From Oscillospiraceae bacterium NTUH-002-81 (GTDB taxonomy: Bacteria; Bacillota; Clostridia; Lachnospirales; Lachnospiraceae), in NCBI GenBank assembly GCA_032620915.1, contig CP136052.1:1898501-1962500 (forward strand): DNA of 64,000 bases. Direction: 5' to 3'. Both the position numbers and the translations under genes were made by a program. A model generated the notes under the pieces. The model was not told the origin of the DNA, ran no database searches, and worked only from the letters and a program-made list of their open reading frames with translations. The stretch's first letter is position 1; the number at the start of each line of letters is the position of its first letter. This document shows, piece after piece, positions 24,247 through 34,827 of this stretch.

Positions 24247-26174
24247 TGGCAGAAGAAAACGCAAAGGTATTTAAGGGCGGCCCCGGAAGAAGACCAATGG
24301 GGAAACGGCCGAAGGTAGATCATCCCGGGAAGCTGCTGAGACGTCTGCTGGCCTATATTCTGAAAAACTATGCACCGCACTGCGTTCTGGTACTGATTGG
24401 CATTTTTATCAGTGTACTGGCCAATGTACAGGGAACCATGTTTATGCAGACGCTGATCGATGACTATATTTTGCCGCTGTTGGGTTCCGACAATCCGGAT
24501 TTCTCCGGACTGCTGCATGCGATCATCCGGGTAGGAGGCTTTTATGCGGTCGGTATTGTATCTACATTTGTTTATAACCGGATACTGGTCAATGTGAGCC
24601 AGGGAACGTTGAAAAGGCTGCGTGATGATCTGTTTACGCATATGGAAAGTCTGCCCATCCGATATTTTGATACGCATTCCCATGGTAATATTATGTCTAT
24701 TTATACGAATGATATTGATACCCTGCGGCAGATGATCAGCCAGAGTATCCCGCAGCTGTTTTCCAGTGCCATTATGATCGTCAGTGTATTTGTCAGCATG
24801 ATCATGCTGAATATTCCGCTGACGGTACTGACGGTATTGATGATTTTCCTGATGCTGCAGGTGACAAAACGGATTTCTGCAAAGAGTTCCAAATACTTTA
24901 TAGCCCAGCAGAAGAACATTGGTTCCCTGAATGGTTATATTGAAGAAATGATGGAAGGGCAGAAGGTGGTCAAGGTATTTTGCCATGAGGAAAAGAGCCG
25001 GGAAGAATTCAGAAAAAGAAACGATCAGCTGTTTGAGAGTGCGGACAATGCGAATAAGTTTGCCAATATCCTGATGCCGGTAAATGGACAGATCGGCAAT
25101 ATCAGCTATGTACTCTGTGCTATCGTGGGAGGAATTCTGGCACTGAGAGGGGTCGGCGGGTTCACGCTGGGAAGGCTGGCCAGTTTTCTGACTTTTAATA
25201 AAAGCATCAATATGCCGATCAACCAGGTAAGTATGCAGCTGAACAGTGCGATCATGGCACTGGCCGGTGCAGATCGCGTATTCCGTCTGCTGGATGAACA
25301 GCCGGAGACAGATGAAGGGTATGTGACACTGGTTAATGCAAAAGAAGAAAACGGTGTACTGAAGGAAACAAAAGAACGTACCGGTGTCTGGGCATGGAAG
25401 CATTACCATAAAGATACAGATACCACAGATTATAAGAAGCTGGCGGGAGATGTGGTTTTTGATGATGTGGATTTTGGCTATACAGAGGATAAGATTGTGC
25501 TGCACAACATTGATATGTATGCCCAGCCCGGACAGAAGATCGCATTTGTCGGTTCTACCGGTGCCGGTAAGACAACAATCACCAATCTGATCAACCGCTT
25601 CTATGATATTCAGGACGGAAAGATCCGGTATGACGGGATTAATATTAATAAGATTAAGAAAGCTGATCTTCGCCGTTCTCTGGGGATTGTCCTTCAGGAT
25701 ACCCATCTGTTTACCGGAACGGTGATGGAAAATATCCGTTACGGTAAGCTGGATGCCACCGATGAGGAGGTATACGCAGCGGCCCGTCTGGCCAATGCAG
25801 ATGGATTTATCAAACGTCTGCCGGAGGGATACCATACGCTGCTGACCGGAGACGGCGCCAATTTAAGCCAGGGGCAGCGGCAGCTTCTTGCCATCGCCCG
25901 GGCAGCGATTGCCGATCCGCCGGTGCTGATCCTGGATGAAGCAACCAGCTCTATTGATACCAGAACGGAGAAGATTGTCCAGGAGGGTATGGATCGGCTC
26001 ATGCACGGCCGGACGACCTTCGTTATTGCCCATCGCCTTTCCACAGTGCGTAACAGTGACTGCATTATGGTACTGGAGCAGGGGCGTATTATTGAACGGG
26101 GTACTCATGATCAGCTGCTGGAGCAGAAGGGGCGGTATTATCAGTTATATACAGGGAAAAAAGCACTTGCCTGA
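24246..26174 (+). CDS. Heterodimeric ABC exporter, catalytic subunit
   Basis: This 642-residue partner overlaps the previous stop by one base (TAATG). It has six membrane helices and a canonical ATPase domain: Walker A GSTGAGKT, Walker B ILDEATSS with catalytic Glu565, and His596 in VIAHRLSTV. Its signature is the altered NLSQGQRQ, the usual partner of a degenerate subunit, so each composite site is completed as in TM287/288. An N-terminal cytoplasmic stretch with GGPGRRPMGKRPKVDHPG and an insert near 360-400 (TKERTGVWAWKHYHKD) precede the ATPase domain. No terminator is evident before the next promoter. Confidence 0.94.
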   Translation: MAEENAKVFKGGPGRRPMGKRPKVDHPGKLLRRLLAYILKNYAPHCVLVLIGIFISVLANVQGTMFMQTLIDDYILPLLGSDNPDFSGLLHAIIRVGGFYAVGIVSTFVYNRILVNVSQGTLKRLRDDLFTHMESLPIRYFDTHSHGNIMSIYTNDIDTLRQMISQSIPQLFSSAIMIVSVFVSMIMLNIPLTVLTVLMIFLMLQVTKRISAKSSKYFIAQQKNIGSLNGYIEEMMEGQKVVKVFCHEEKSREEFRKRNDQLFESADNANKFANILMPVNGQIGNISYVLCAIVGGILALRGVGGFTLGRLASFLTFNKSINMPINQVSMQLNSAIMALAGADRVFRLLDEQPETDEGYVTLVNAKEENGVLKETKERTGVWAWKHYHKDTDTTDYKKLAGDVVFDDVDFGYTEDKIVLHNIDMYAQPGQKIAFVGSTGAGKTTITNLINRFYDIQDGKIRYDGININKIKKADLRRSLGIVLQDTHLFTGTVMENIRYGKLDATDEEVYAAARLANADGFIKRLPEGYHTLLTGDGANLSQGQRQLLAIARAAIADPPVLILDEATSSIDTRTEKIVQEGMDRLMHGRTTFVIAHRLSTVRNSDCIMVLEQGRIIERGTHDQLLEQKGRYYQLYTGKKALA

Positions 26175-26239
26175 AAGCATGTGCATATTCCTGTTTTAAA
26201 CACAATATGGAAATCGCGGGTAAATCGTCAAAAAAATAC

Positions 26240-26268
26240 TTTCCGTTTTCATAGAGCAGTGCTATAAT
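26240..26268 (+). promoter_or_regulatory. Probable ilvE promoter
   Basis: A perfect TATAAT (26263-26268) lies 17 bases after TTTCCG (26240-26245). The leader is about 55 bases and contains no T-box or recognisable attenuator. Confidence 0.55.
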
Positions 26269-26325
26269 ACCCATAAAAACATAAGACATAAGACTGCTTT
26301 CCGGCAGCCGGATAGGAGAATCATT

Positions 26326-27351
26326 ATGGAAAAGAAGAATATCGACTGGGGCAACCTTGGTTTCGGTTACATCCAGACAGACAAGAGATACGTTTCCAAC
26401 TACAAGAACGGAGCATGGGATGAGGGCGGCCTCACAGAGGAAGCCAACATTGTGATGAGTGAGTGCGCAGGTGTCCTGCAGTATGCACAGACCTGTTTTG
26501 AGGGCCTGAAGGCATACACCACAGAGGATGGACACATTGTAACTTTCCGTCCTGACCTGAACGGTGCCCGTATGGAGGATTCTGCAAGAAGGCTTGAGAT
26601 GCCGGTATTCCCCAAAGAGCGTTTTGTGAAGGCCGTAGAGCAGGTGGTTGCTGCCAATGCAGCATATGTACCGCCGTACGGATCAGGCGCTACTTTATAT
26701 ATCCGCCCTTACATGTTCGGTATCGGACCGGTCATCGGCGTAAAACCGTCTGATGAGTACCAGTTCCGTATGTTTGCAACACCGGTTGGCCCTTACTTCA
26801 AGGGCGGCGCACATCCGCTGACGCTGTGTGTCAGCGATTTCGACCGTGCAGCACCGCACGGCACCGGTGATATCAAGGCCGGCCTGAACTATGCCATGAG
26901 CTTACATGCCATCGTAACCGCCCATGCCAATGGCTTTGATGAGAACATTTACCTGGATGCTGCCACCAGAACAAAGATCGAGGAGACCGGCGGCGCCAAC
27001 ATCCTGTTTGTAACCAAGGACAACAAGGTGGTGATTCCGAAGTCCACCAGCATCCTGCCGTCCGTTACCCGTCGTTCTCTGGCATATGTTGCCAAGGAAT
27101 ATCTGGGATTGGAGGTAGAGGAGAGAGAGGTTTATTTCTCTGAGGTGAAGGATTTCGCAGAGTGTGGTCTGTGCGGAACCGCAGCTGTCATCTCCCCTGT
27201 GGGCAAGATTGTTGACCACGGCAAGGAGATCTGCCTGCCCAGCGGCATGAACGAGATGGGCCCTGTGACGAAGAAGCTGTATGAGACACTGACAGGTATC
27301 CAGATGGGACGTATTGAGGCACCGGAAGGCTGGATCCATGTCATCGAATAA
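26326..27351 (+). CDS. ilvE: Branched-chain amino acid aminotransferase
   Basis: This 341-residue PLP enzyme performs the last step in valine, leucine and isoleucine synthesis, or the first in their breakdown, using glutamate and 2-oxoglutarate. The PLP lysine is Lys184 in GDIKAGLNYAMS, and later blocks LPSVTRRSLAYVAKEYLG and FAECGLCGTAAVISP match the family's larger (class II) bacterial form. Codon use resembles ilvC and suggests strong expression. GATAGGAGAA precedes the ATG. It is monocistronic, with its own promoter and terminator, about 5.5 kb away from ilvN-ilvC. Confidence 0.95.
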   Translation: MEKKNIDWGNLGFGYIQTDKRYVSNYKNGAWDEGGLTEEANIVMSECAGVLQYAQTCFEGLKAYTTEDGHIVTFRPDLNGARMEDSARRLEMPVFPKERFVKAVEQVVAANAAYVPPYGSGATLYIRPYMFGIGPVIGVKPSDEYQFRMFATPVGPYFKGGAHPLTLCVSDFDRAAPHGTGDIKAGLNYAMSLHAIVTAHANGFDENIYLDAATRTKIEETGGANILFVTKDNKVVIPKSTSILPSVTRRSLAYVAKEYLGLEVEEREVYFSEVKDFAECGLCGTAAVISPVGKIVDHGKEICLPSGMNEMGPVTKKLYETLTGIQMGRIEAPEGWIHVIE

Positions 27352-27390
27352 TGGCGCGTGTGAATGGTAAATAAGTGACTGTTTTGAGAG

Positions 27391-27429
27391 GGTGCCCCGA
27401 AAGGAAATACTTTTGGGACACCTTCTTTT
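27391..27429 (+). terminator. Terminator after ilvE
   Basis: GGTGCCCCGAAAG (27391-27403) pairs with CTTTTGGGACACC (27410-27422), with one mismatch and a G-T pair, and is followed by TTCTTTT. It lies 40 bases after the ilvE stop. Confidence 0.8.
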
Positions 27430-27474
27430 GATGATTGAGTATCAAGTCTCAATAAAAGAAAGGAGGCGGCATGG

Positions 27475-29600
27475 ATGGGAAAACAAAGTCAGATCCCCGT
27501 AGCCGAGGAAGAACTGCTCTTAAAACCCCTGGATACATCCGCGGGCTTTCCGGTGCGTCCGGGGTTTTTATGACCGGAACGGAGCCACGGCGCTCAACGG
27601 CGCGGTGAATTTTACCGTGCACTCCCATGGAGCCACCTCCTGTGAACTGCTGTTATATCACCGGGAGGAGCAGGAGCCCTATGCCCGGATCCCCTTCCCG
27701 GAAAAATACCGGATCGGCCATGTGTTTTCCATGATCGTGTTCGGTCTGGACATCGGGGATTTTGAATATGCCTATTGTCTGGACGGCCCCTGGGATCCGG
27801 CAAAGGGGCTGCTGTTTGACAAGAACCGGCCATTACTGGATCCCTATGCCAAGGCGGTGACGGGGCAGAGCGTCTGGGGGGAGCAGCGCCGCAGGGGACG
27901 GCCTGTTCCGGGCCCGGGTGGTGAAGAATAATTTTGACTGGGGCAATGAGCCGCCGGTGCATCACGCTATGCAGGATCTGATCATCTACGAGCTGCATGT
28001 GCGGGGCTTTACAAAGCATCCCTCCTCCGGGGTGGCCCATCCGGGCACCTTTGCGGGTTTAAAAGAGAAGATTCCCTATCTGCAGGAGCTGGGGGTCAAT
28101 GCAGTGGAGCTGATGCCGGTGTTTGAATTTGACGAAACCATGGACGCCAGAGAGGTGGACGGGCAGAAGCTGTTCAATTACTGGGGCTACAGCACCGTCA
28201 GCTTTTTTGCGCCCAATACCAGCTATGCGGCGGCCAATGAGTACAACCGGGAAGGAACGGAACTGAAGGAGCTGATCCGGGCGCTGGCAGATGCGGGCAT
28301 CGAGGTCATTCTGGACGTGGTGTTCAACCATACGGCGGAGGGCAATGAGAACGGCCCCTTCATTTCCTTTAAAGGCTTTGACAATAACATTTATTATATG
28401 CTGACGCCGGATGGCAGATATTACAATTTCAGCGGCTGCGGCAACACGGTGAACTGCAATCACCCGCTGGTGCAGGAGATGATCGTGGAATGCCTGCGCT
28501 ACTGGGTGACTGATTACCGGGTGTCCGGTTTCCGGTTTGATCTGGCCAGCATTCTGGGCCGGAGTGAGGACGGCTCCCCACAGCCCAACGCGCCGCTGCT
28601 GAAACGGCTGGCTTTTGATCCCATTCTGGGCAACACGAAGCTCATTGCGGAGGCCTGGGATGCTGGCGGCCTGTATCAGGTGGGGACATTTCCTGCCTGG
28701 AACCGGTGGGCGGAGTGGAATGGAAAATATCGGGATACCATGCGGGATTTCCTGAAAGGGGATTACTGGGAGGCGCCGGAGGCGGCCAGACGGCTCATCG
28801 GTTCGCCAGATCTGTACCGGAAAAATTATAACGGCTATCATTCTTCGGTGAATTTTCTCACCTGCCATGACGGCTTTTGCCTGCGGGATCTGTACAGCTA
28901 TCAGACAAAGCACAATGAGGCCAATGGCTGGGACAATACCGACGGGGCTGACGACAACCGCAGCTGGAACTGCGGGGTAGAAGGGCCCACCGACGATCCC
29001 AAGGTGAACGCCCTGCGGCTGCGGCTCATGAAAAATGCGGCAGTGACTCTTCTCATGAGCCGGGGCACGCCCATGTTTCTGGCCGGGGACGAGTTTGGCA
29101 ACACCCAGAAGGGCAACAACAATGCCTACTGCCAGGACAGTGATATTTCCTGGCTGGACTGGTCAGAGCTGCCCCGGTGGCAGCCGCTGTATGACTGCTT
29201 CCAGCAGGCGATCGCCCTGCGGAAGGCCCATCCGGCTATCCGGGGGGATCTGAAGCCTGCGTTTCCGGGATTTCCGGCGGTGAGTGTGCACACGGAGGTG
29301 CCCTGGCCCCGGGAGATCACGGCGGATACGAAGGTATTGACTGTGCTGTATGCAGGCATGGATGAGACTGCGGAAGAGTGCCGGGAGGATCTGGTCTGCT
29401 TTGTGATGAACGTATACTGGGAAAACCGGACCGTCTGTCTGCCCGGGCTCCCATTTGGTTATGGCTGGCGCTGTGCTCTGTACACGGGAGATAACGAACA
29501 GCCTGCAGCGGAGGCGGATGACGCCTTTCGGATGGAAGCCCGGTCTGTGGCCGTATTTGAGGGCATGATGCGGCGGCAGGCAGACGAAAACAATAAATGA
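27475..29600 (+). pseudogene. glgX: Glycogen debranching enzyme (GlgX-like, GH13), two apparent frameshifts
   Basis: Joined across frames, this is a protein of about 708 residues that hydrolyses alpha-1,6 branches in glycogen. The ATG at 27475 has AAAGGAGG eight bases upstream. The first frame stops after RPGF; one extra T in the T5 run at 27565-27569 explains it, and the next frame continues YDRNGATALNG. That frame fails after SVWG; one extra G in the G6 run at 27876-27881 explains it, and the third frame runs to 29600. The catalytic GH13 residues are intact: nucleophile Asp in GFRFDLASIL, acid/base Glu in IAEAWDAGG, and Asp in LTCHDGF. Because the rest is pristine, sequencing error is as likely as gene decay. 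Confidence 0.85.
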
Positions 29601-29622
29601 AAAGACTGAGAGGGAAGAAATC

Positions 29623-30498
29623 ATGTTCAAGAAACTGGAACGCAACGATCCCTGCTGGTGCGGAAGCGGCAGGAAGTACAAGAAATGCCACGAGGCTTTT
29701 GATGAGAAGATCCGCAAAATCCAGGAGGAGGGCCATATCGTACCGGGCCATGAGCTGATCAAGACACCGGAGCAGATCGCGGCCATCCGGGAGAGTTGCG
29801 CCATCAACATCGCCGTGCTGGATTATGTGGCGGAGCATATCCAGGCCGGCATCAGCACCGAGCAGATCGACCAGTGGGTGTATCAGATCACAACAGAGCG
29901 GGGCGGCATCCCGGCACCGCTGAATTACGAGGGATTTCCCAAGAGCGTATGCACGTCCATCAATGAGGAGGTGTGCCACGGCATCCCGTCCCCGGATCGG
30001 ATCCTGCAGGAGGGGGACATCATCAATGTGGATGTGTCCACCATTTATAAGGGATATTTCTCCGATTCTTCCCGCATGTTTATCATCGGGCAGACCGATC
30101 CCCAGAAGGAAAAGCTGGTGCGCGTGACAAAAGAGTGTGTAGAGCTGGGCCTGGAGCAGGTAAAGCCCTGGAGCTATCTGGGCGATATGGCGGAGGCAGT
30201 ACAGCGCCATGCAGTGAAAAACGGCTATTCCATCGTGCGGGAGATCGGCGGCCACGGCGTGGGCCTGGAATTCCATGAGGATCCGTGGGTGGGCTATATC
30301 GGGAAAAAGGGAACCGGCATGCTGCTGGTGCCCGGTATGATTTTCACCATTGAGCCCATGGTCAATATGGGAAAAGCCGATATTTTCCAGGATGAGGAAA
30401 ACGGCTGGACGATCTATACAGAAGACGGCAAGCCCTCTGCCCAGTGGGAGATTATGGTACTGGTGACAGAGGACGGCCATGAGGTGCTCAGCTATTAA
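29623..30498 (+). CDS. map: Methionine aminopeptidase type I with SEC-C zinc motif
   Basis: This 291-residue enzyme removes the initiator Met from new proteins. The N-terminus carries a SEC-C motif (NDPCWCGSGRKYKKCHE) that binds zinc and is thought to help ribosome association. The peptidase domain from about residue 45 has the metal ligands in INVDVSTIYKGYFSDSSRMF (two Asp), GGHGVGLEFHE (His), TIEPMV (Glu) and the final QWEIMVLV (Glu). It starts 22 bases after the debranching gene. Its 3' end overlaps the convergent tetR gene by 11 bases, with no terminator between them. Confidence 0.96.
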   Translation: MFKKLERNDPCWCGSGRKYKKCHEAFDEKIRKIQEEGHIVPGHELIKTPEQIAAIRESCAINIAVLDYVAEHIQAGISTEQIDQWVYQITTERGGIPAPLNYEGFPKSVCTSINEEVCHGIPSPDRILQEGDIINVDVSTIYKGYFSDSSRMFIIGQTDPQKEKLVRVTKECVELGLEQVKPWSYLGDMAEAVQRHAVKNGYSIVREIGGHGVGLEFHEDPWVGYIGKKGTGMLLVPGMIFTIEPMVNMGKADIFQDEENGWTIYTEDGKPSAQWEIMVLVTEDGHEVLSY

Positions 30499-31045
30499 AA
30501 ATCTGTCCCACCTGGGCGGAGAGCGCCAGGATCTTTGACAGGTCTTCCGGGTTCTGGTGGCTGGCGATCCACTGCAGGCAGATGAAGATGATGCTGGAGT
30601 AGATCTGGGAGACGAAGGCGTCGTCCAGCCCGTATTTGTTCGGGTGCTGCTTTAAGTATGCCATGCAGGGCGGGATCAGCGTCTCATCCAGAAGCTGTCC
30701 TACCCGCTGCAGGGAGACGGCGCCGGACAGGAGCAGGCGGAAAAGCCTTGCATTTTCCAGCACGTAGGCGAGGATCTCGTTTGCCAACTCCAGGCGGTAG
30801 GAAGTGCCGCCCTCCTCGGAGAAATAAGCTTCCGTGATGCGGGTAAGCTGTTCCCTGACTTCGTCGAACAGCGCGTTCAGCAGCGCATATTTATCCGAAT
30901 AATGATCATAAAAGGTAGAACGGCTGATGTTCGCCCTGCGGGCAATCTGGCTGACGGTAATGGATTCAAAGGATCGGTTGTCGTCCAGCAGATCCAGCAG
31001 GGCGTTTCTGATGTCCCGGCGGGTTTTTATCATTCTCAGGTCCAA
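30488..31045 (-). CDS. TetR/AcrR family regulator
   Basis: The product is 185 residues with an N-terminal helix-turn-helix (ITVSQIARRANISRSTFYDH, then YSDKYALLNAL) and a variable ligand domain rich in Leu and Ile. The open frame extends to 31138, but AAGGAGG lies eight bases before a TTG at 31045, giving MDLRMIKTRRDIRNALL; I prefer that. The gene diverges from degV, and a perfect palindrome (31145-31160) lies between them. The pairing with degV suggests control of fatty-acid binding or uptake, but the ligand is unknown. Confidence 0.88.
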   Translation of the reverse strand: MDLRMIKTRRDIRNALLDLLDDNRSFESITVSQIARRANISRSTFYDHYSDKYALLNALFDEVREQLTRITEAYFSEEGGTSYRLELANEILAYVLENARLFRLLLSGAVSLQRVGQLLDETLIPPCMAYLKQHPNKYGLDDAFVSQIYSSIIFICLQWIASHQNPEDLSKILALSAQVGQIFNS

Positions 31046-31144
31046 AGGTGTATGCCTCCTTGCTTTTTCGGGGATATTACTCCCGTTAAGTATATGTGAA
31101 GATTTGGGGAAAGTAAAGAAGATATCATACAAAAACAATAAAAA

Positions 31145-31160
31145 TGTAGGGTAACCTACA
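31145..31160. promoter_or_regulatory. Palindrome, candidate TetR operator
   Basis: TGTAGG and CCTACA flank GTAA, giving a 16-base site with perfect 6-base arms about 100 bases from the tetR start and 35 bases before the degV -35 region's end. TetR regulators usually bind such sites between divergent genes. A T7 run shortly after (31168-31174) leaves a weak terminator as an alternative. Confidence 0.55.
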
Positions 31161-31179
31161 GGTGCGGTTTTTTTGATGC

Positions 31180-31208
31180 TTGCCCGAAAAAAATCATCTG
31201 TTTATAAT
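31180..31208 (+). promoter_or_regulatory. Probable degV promoter
   Basis: TTGCCC (31180-31185), 17 bases, perfect TATAAT (31203-31208). The leader of about 95 bases contains CAGATACC and, further on, its complement GGTATCTG, which could form a long-loop stem. Confidence 0.65.
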
Positions 31209-31310
31209 TAACAAATAATAACAGATACCAAGGTCGAAAAGCCTACACACATGGCACGGAACAATCCAACGGTATCTGAATGAAAAAAGATAGAAAAAGG
31301 ATGTTGAAAA

Positions 31311-32177
31311 ATGGGAAAGATTGCAGTGATGACGGACAGCAACAGCGGCCTGACACCGGAGGAAGCCGGGCAGATGGGCGCATTTCTGGTACCCATGCCG
31401 TTTTATTTAAACGATGAAGTGTTTTACGAGAATGAGACGATCAGCAGAGACCGTTTTTTTGAAGCCCAGGCACAGGATGTGGAGATCCATACGTCCCAGC
31501 CGGTGGTGGGCGATCTGCTGGACCGGTGGAATGCGGTGCTAAAAGACTATGACGGCCTGATCTATATCCCCATGTCCAGCGGTTTAAGCGGCAGCTGTGC
31601 CTCGGCGGCAGCACTGGCGGAGGATTATGACGGGAAAGTGGTGGTGGTGAACAACCAGCGGATTTCCGTCACCCAGAAACAGGCTGTCCGGGATGCGGTG
31701 CGGCTGGCCGAAGAGGGACATTCCATGGAGGAGATCCACCGGTATCTGATGGACACCAAATTTGACAGCACCATTTATATCACTGTGGATACGCTGAAAT
31801 ATCTGAAAAAGGGCGGTCGTGTGACGGCGGCAGGCGCAGCTATCGGCACGGTGCTGAACATCAAGCCGGTACTGACGATCCAGGGGGAGAAGCTGGACGC
31901 CTTTGCCAAGGCCAGAGGGATGAAAGCGGCCAAAAAACGGATGATCGCAGCCATGGATGAGGAGCTGGCAGATCGTTTTTCTGATATTCCGGCAGAAGAA
32001 CTGAAGCTGGGTGCGGCCTACACCTGTGATGAAGAGACGGCAAATGCGTGGAAAAAGACGCTGGAGGAACACTTCGGGAAACCCTGCGAGATGGATCCAC
32101 TGCCTTTGAGCATCGCCTGCCATACCGGCCCGGGAGCCATTGCGGCGGGATTTGTACGGGTATACCCGGGAGAATGA
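31311..32177 (+). CDS. DegV family fatty-acid-binding protein
   Basis: This 288-residue protein belongs to the DegV (FakB-like) family, which binds a fatty acid in a two-domain fold and in some species presents it to the kinase FakA. Family features are the N-terminal VMTDSNSGLTPEEA block, IYIPMSSGLSGSCASA, and LKYLKKGGRVTAAGAAIG. No fakA gene is nearby. The divergent TetR regulator fits lipid-responsive control, as inference. The stop lies three bases before the ilvN promoter -35. Confidence 0.92.
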   Translation: MGKIAVMTDSNSGLTPEEAGQMGAFLVPMPFYLNDEVFYENETISRDRFFEAQAQDVEIHTSQPVVGDLLDRWNAVLKDYDGLIYIPMSSGLSGSCASAAALAEDYDGKVVVVNNQRISVTQKQAVRDAVRLAEEGHSMEEIHRYLMDTKFDSTIYITVDTLKYLKKGGRVTAAGAAIGTVLNIKPVLTIQGEKLDAFAKARGMKAAKKRMIAAMDEELADRFSDIPAEELKLGAAYTCDEETANAWKKTLEEHFGKPCEMDPLPLSIACHTGPGAIAAGFVRVYPGE

Positions 32178-32180
32178 TTA

Positions 32181-32209
32181 TTGACAATCGAGGCAAACCT
32201 TGCTATGAT
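32181..32209 (+). promoter_or_regulatory. ilvN promoter
   Basis: TTGACA (32181-32186), 17 bases, TATGAT (32204-32209): one mismatch from consensus overall. The short leader of about 50 bases contains CGACA and TGTCG arms but no T-box or leader peptide that I can recognise. Confidence 0.75.
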
Positions 32210-32267
32210 AAAAAACGATAAATCGACAGCTGAGGAAACAGGTGTCGAAGTTGAAGGGGTAGATTTC

Positions 32268-32768
32268 ATGGCAAAAAGAGTTCTGTCTCTGCTTGTAGAT
32301 AACACATCCGGTGTACTGAGCCGTATTTCCGGACTTTTCAGCCGCAGAGGATATAACATTGACAGCATTACCGCAGGCGTGACGGCCGATCCCAGATTTA
32401 CACGGATCACCATTGTGACCAGCGGAGACCAATACATTCTGGAACAGATTGAGAAGCAGGTGTCCAAGCTTGTGGACGTGCGCAGCGTCCGTGCCCTGGA
32501 TCCGGAGGAGTCCGTATACCGGGAGCTTGTGATGATTAAGCTGAAGGTGTCCGAGACAGACCGCCCGGTGATCCTTTCCGTGGCCAATATTTTCCGCGCG
32601 AAGATCGTGGATGTGGCACCGGATTCCCTGATCATTGAGCTGACCGGCGACCAGAGCAAGGTAGATGCCTTTATCAGCCTGCTGGACAAATACGAGATCG
32701 TGGAGCTGGCGCGCACAGGTATCACCGCACTTTCCAGAGGTATGAAGGGTGTCCAGTTCTTTGACTGA
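32268..32768 (+). CDS. ilvN: Acetolactate synthase small (regulatory) subunit
   Basis: This 166-residue ACT-domain protein confers valine feedback on the catalytic subunit IlvB. The frame opens at 32181, but that codon is part of the promoter -35; MAKRVLSLLVDNTSGVLSRI at 32268 is the family N-terminus. The ACT fold signature LFSRRGYNIDSITAG is clear, and the C-terminal regulatory part ends ALSRGMKGVQFFD. The usual partner ilvB is not next to it nor elsewhere in the window. ilvC follows after 125 bases. Confidence 0.92.
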   Translation: MAKRVLSLLVDNTSGVLSRISGLFSRRGYNIDSITAGVTADPRFTRITIVTSGDQYILEQIEKQVSKLVDVRSVRALDPEESVYRELVMIKLKVSETDRPVILSVANIFRAKIVDVAPDSLIIELTGDQSKVDAFISLLDKYEIVELARTGITALSRGMKGVQFFD

Positions 32769-32789
32769 TCTGAATGACCGGAGAGACGG

Positions 32790-33910
<1,121 letters not shown>

Positions 33911-33938
33911 TTGAAAAACAGGCCGGAGACGGCAATGA

Positions 33939-33970
33939 GGGGCAGAATACCTTTGTATTCTGTCCCTTTT
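33939..33970 (+). terminator. Terminator after ilvC
   Basis: GGGGCAGAATAC (33939-33950) pairs with GTATTCTGTCCC (33955-33966), one G-T pair, across a four-base loop, followed by TTTT. It lies 28 bases after the stop. Confidence 0.88.
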
Positions 33971-34074
33971 CAGATTCCATGCTGTATGTTGCATGCCTGT
34001 ATGTGACAGTTTGCTTTGTAAATGCATGCCGGGTCTGTTTCCTTGGCATACTATCCTCAAAAAGGAGGACTGTC

Positions 34075-34735
34075 ATGAATACAGAAAAGCAGGAAGAAGT
34101 GAAAGAAAACGGCCAGGTGACGCTGCGGGAAAACGGTTCCCACATTCATCTGCTGTCCATCATCGGGGAGATCGAGGGGCATGAGTGCGCCCCGGCCTCT
34201 GCCAAGACGACAAAATACGAGCATGTGCTGCCCCAGCTGGCGGCCATTGAGGATGACCCGGACATCGAAGGGCTGCTTATCCTCATCAACACCGTGGGTG
34301 GGGATATTTCCGCGGGGCTGGCGCTGGCAGAGATGATCGCATCCTTAAGCTGTCCCACGGTGTCTCTCGTGCTGGGCGACAGCCATTCCATCGGCGTGCC
34401 CCTGGCGGTATCCACCGATTATTCCCCTTATTGTGCCCACCGGCACCATGATCATCCATCCCGTGCGCATGACCGGCATGGTCATCGGGGCACCCCAGAC
34501 ATATGATTATTTCAAACTGATGCAGGAGCGCATCCTGTCTTTTATCGCCGGGCACTGCCGGACGCCCAAGGAGAAGCTGGAGGCCATGATGCTGAACACC
34601 GGCATGCTGACCAAGGATCTGGGCACCATTCTGGTGGGGGCAGAGGCGGTGGAGCAGGGGCTCATCGACCAGGTGGGCGGCATCGACCGGGCGTTTGAAA
34701 AATTGCATGCGCTTATTGATAAACAAAAAAATTAA
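34075..34735 (+). pseudogene. tepA: ClpP-family serine protease, TepA-like, one apparent frameshift
   Basis: Read through, this is a protein of about 219 residues resembling translocation-enhancing protease TepA, the ClpP-like protein encoded near spoIIIE in Bacillus. The catalytic Ser is in [14 protein letters not shown] and the His in [11 protein letters not shown]. The first frame runs from ATG 34075 (with AAAGGAGG upstream) and derails after VSTDYS. One extra C in CCCC (34424-34427) explains this; the next frame continues [12 protein letters not shown] to the stop at 34735. Everything else is intact, so this may be a sequence error. ftsK follows, as in relatives. Confidence 0.83.
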
Positions 34736-34763
34736 TGACAGAACCCAAAGCTGATGTTATAAT
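34735..34763 (+). promoter_or_regulatory. Probable ftsK promoter
   Basis: ATGACA (34735-34740), 17 bases, perfect TATAAT (34758-34763). It begins at the last base of the tepA-like stop codon. Confidence 0.7.
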
Positions 34764-34778
34764 GTTTAATGAAATTTT

Positions 34779-34795
34779 GCCCTCTGCCTGAGGGC
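34779..34795 (+). repeat. Leader hairpin before ftsK
   Basis: GCCCTC-TGCCT-GAGGGC is a perfect six-base stem just downstream of the promoter, followed by ATATTTATC. It could be a 5' stabilising hairpin or a weak attenuator. Confidence 0.45.
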
Positions 34796-34827
34796 ATATT
34801 TATCATGATAGCATTGGAGGTCCTAGA

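Noticed and set aside
24177..25835. A 552-codon minus-strand open frame, and a 502-codon one opposite the first exporter gene
   Set aside because: Both are shadows of the ABC exporter genes, with His/Ile/Gln-rich composition unlike real proteins here.
26175..26325. T-box or leader-peptide attenuator before ilvE or ilvN
   Set aside because: Leaders are 50 to 60 bases, with no T-box consensus, no run of branched-chain codons and no terminator pair.
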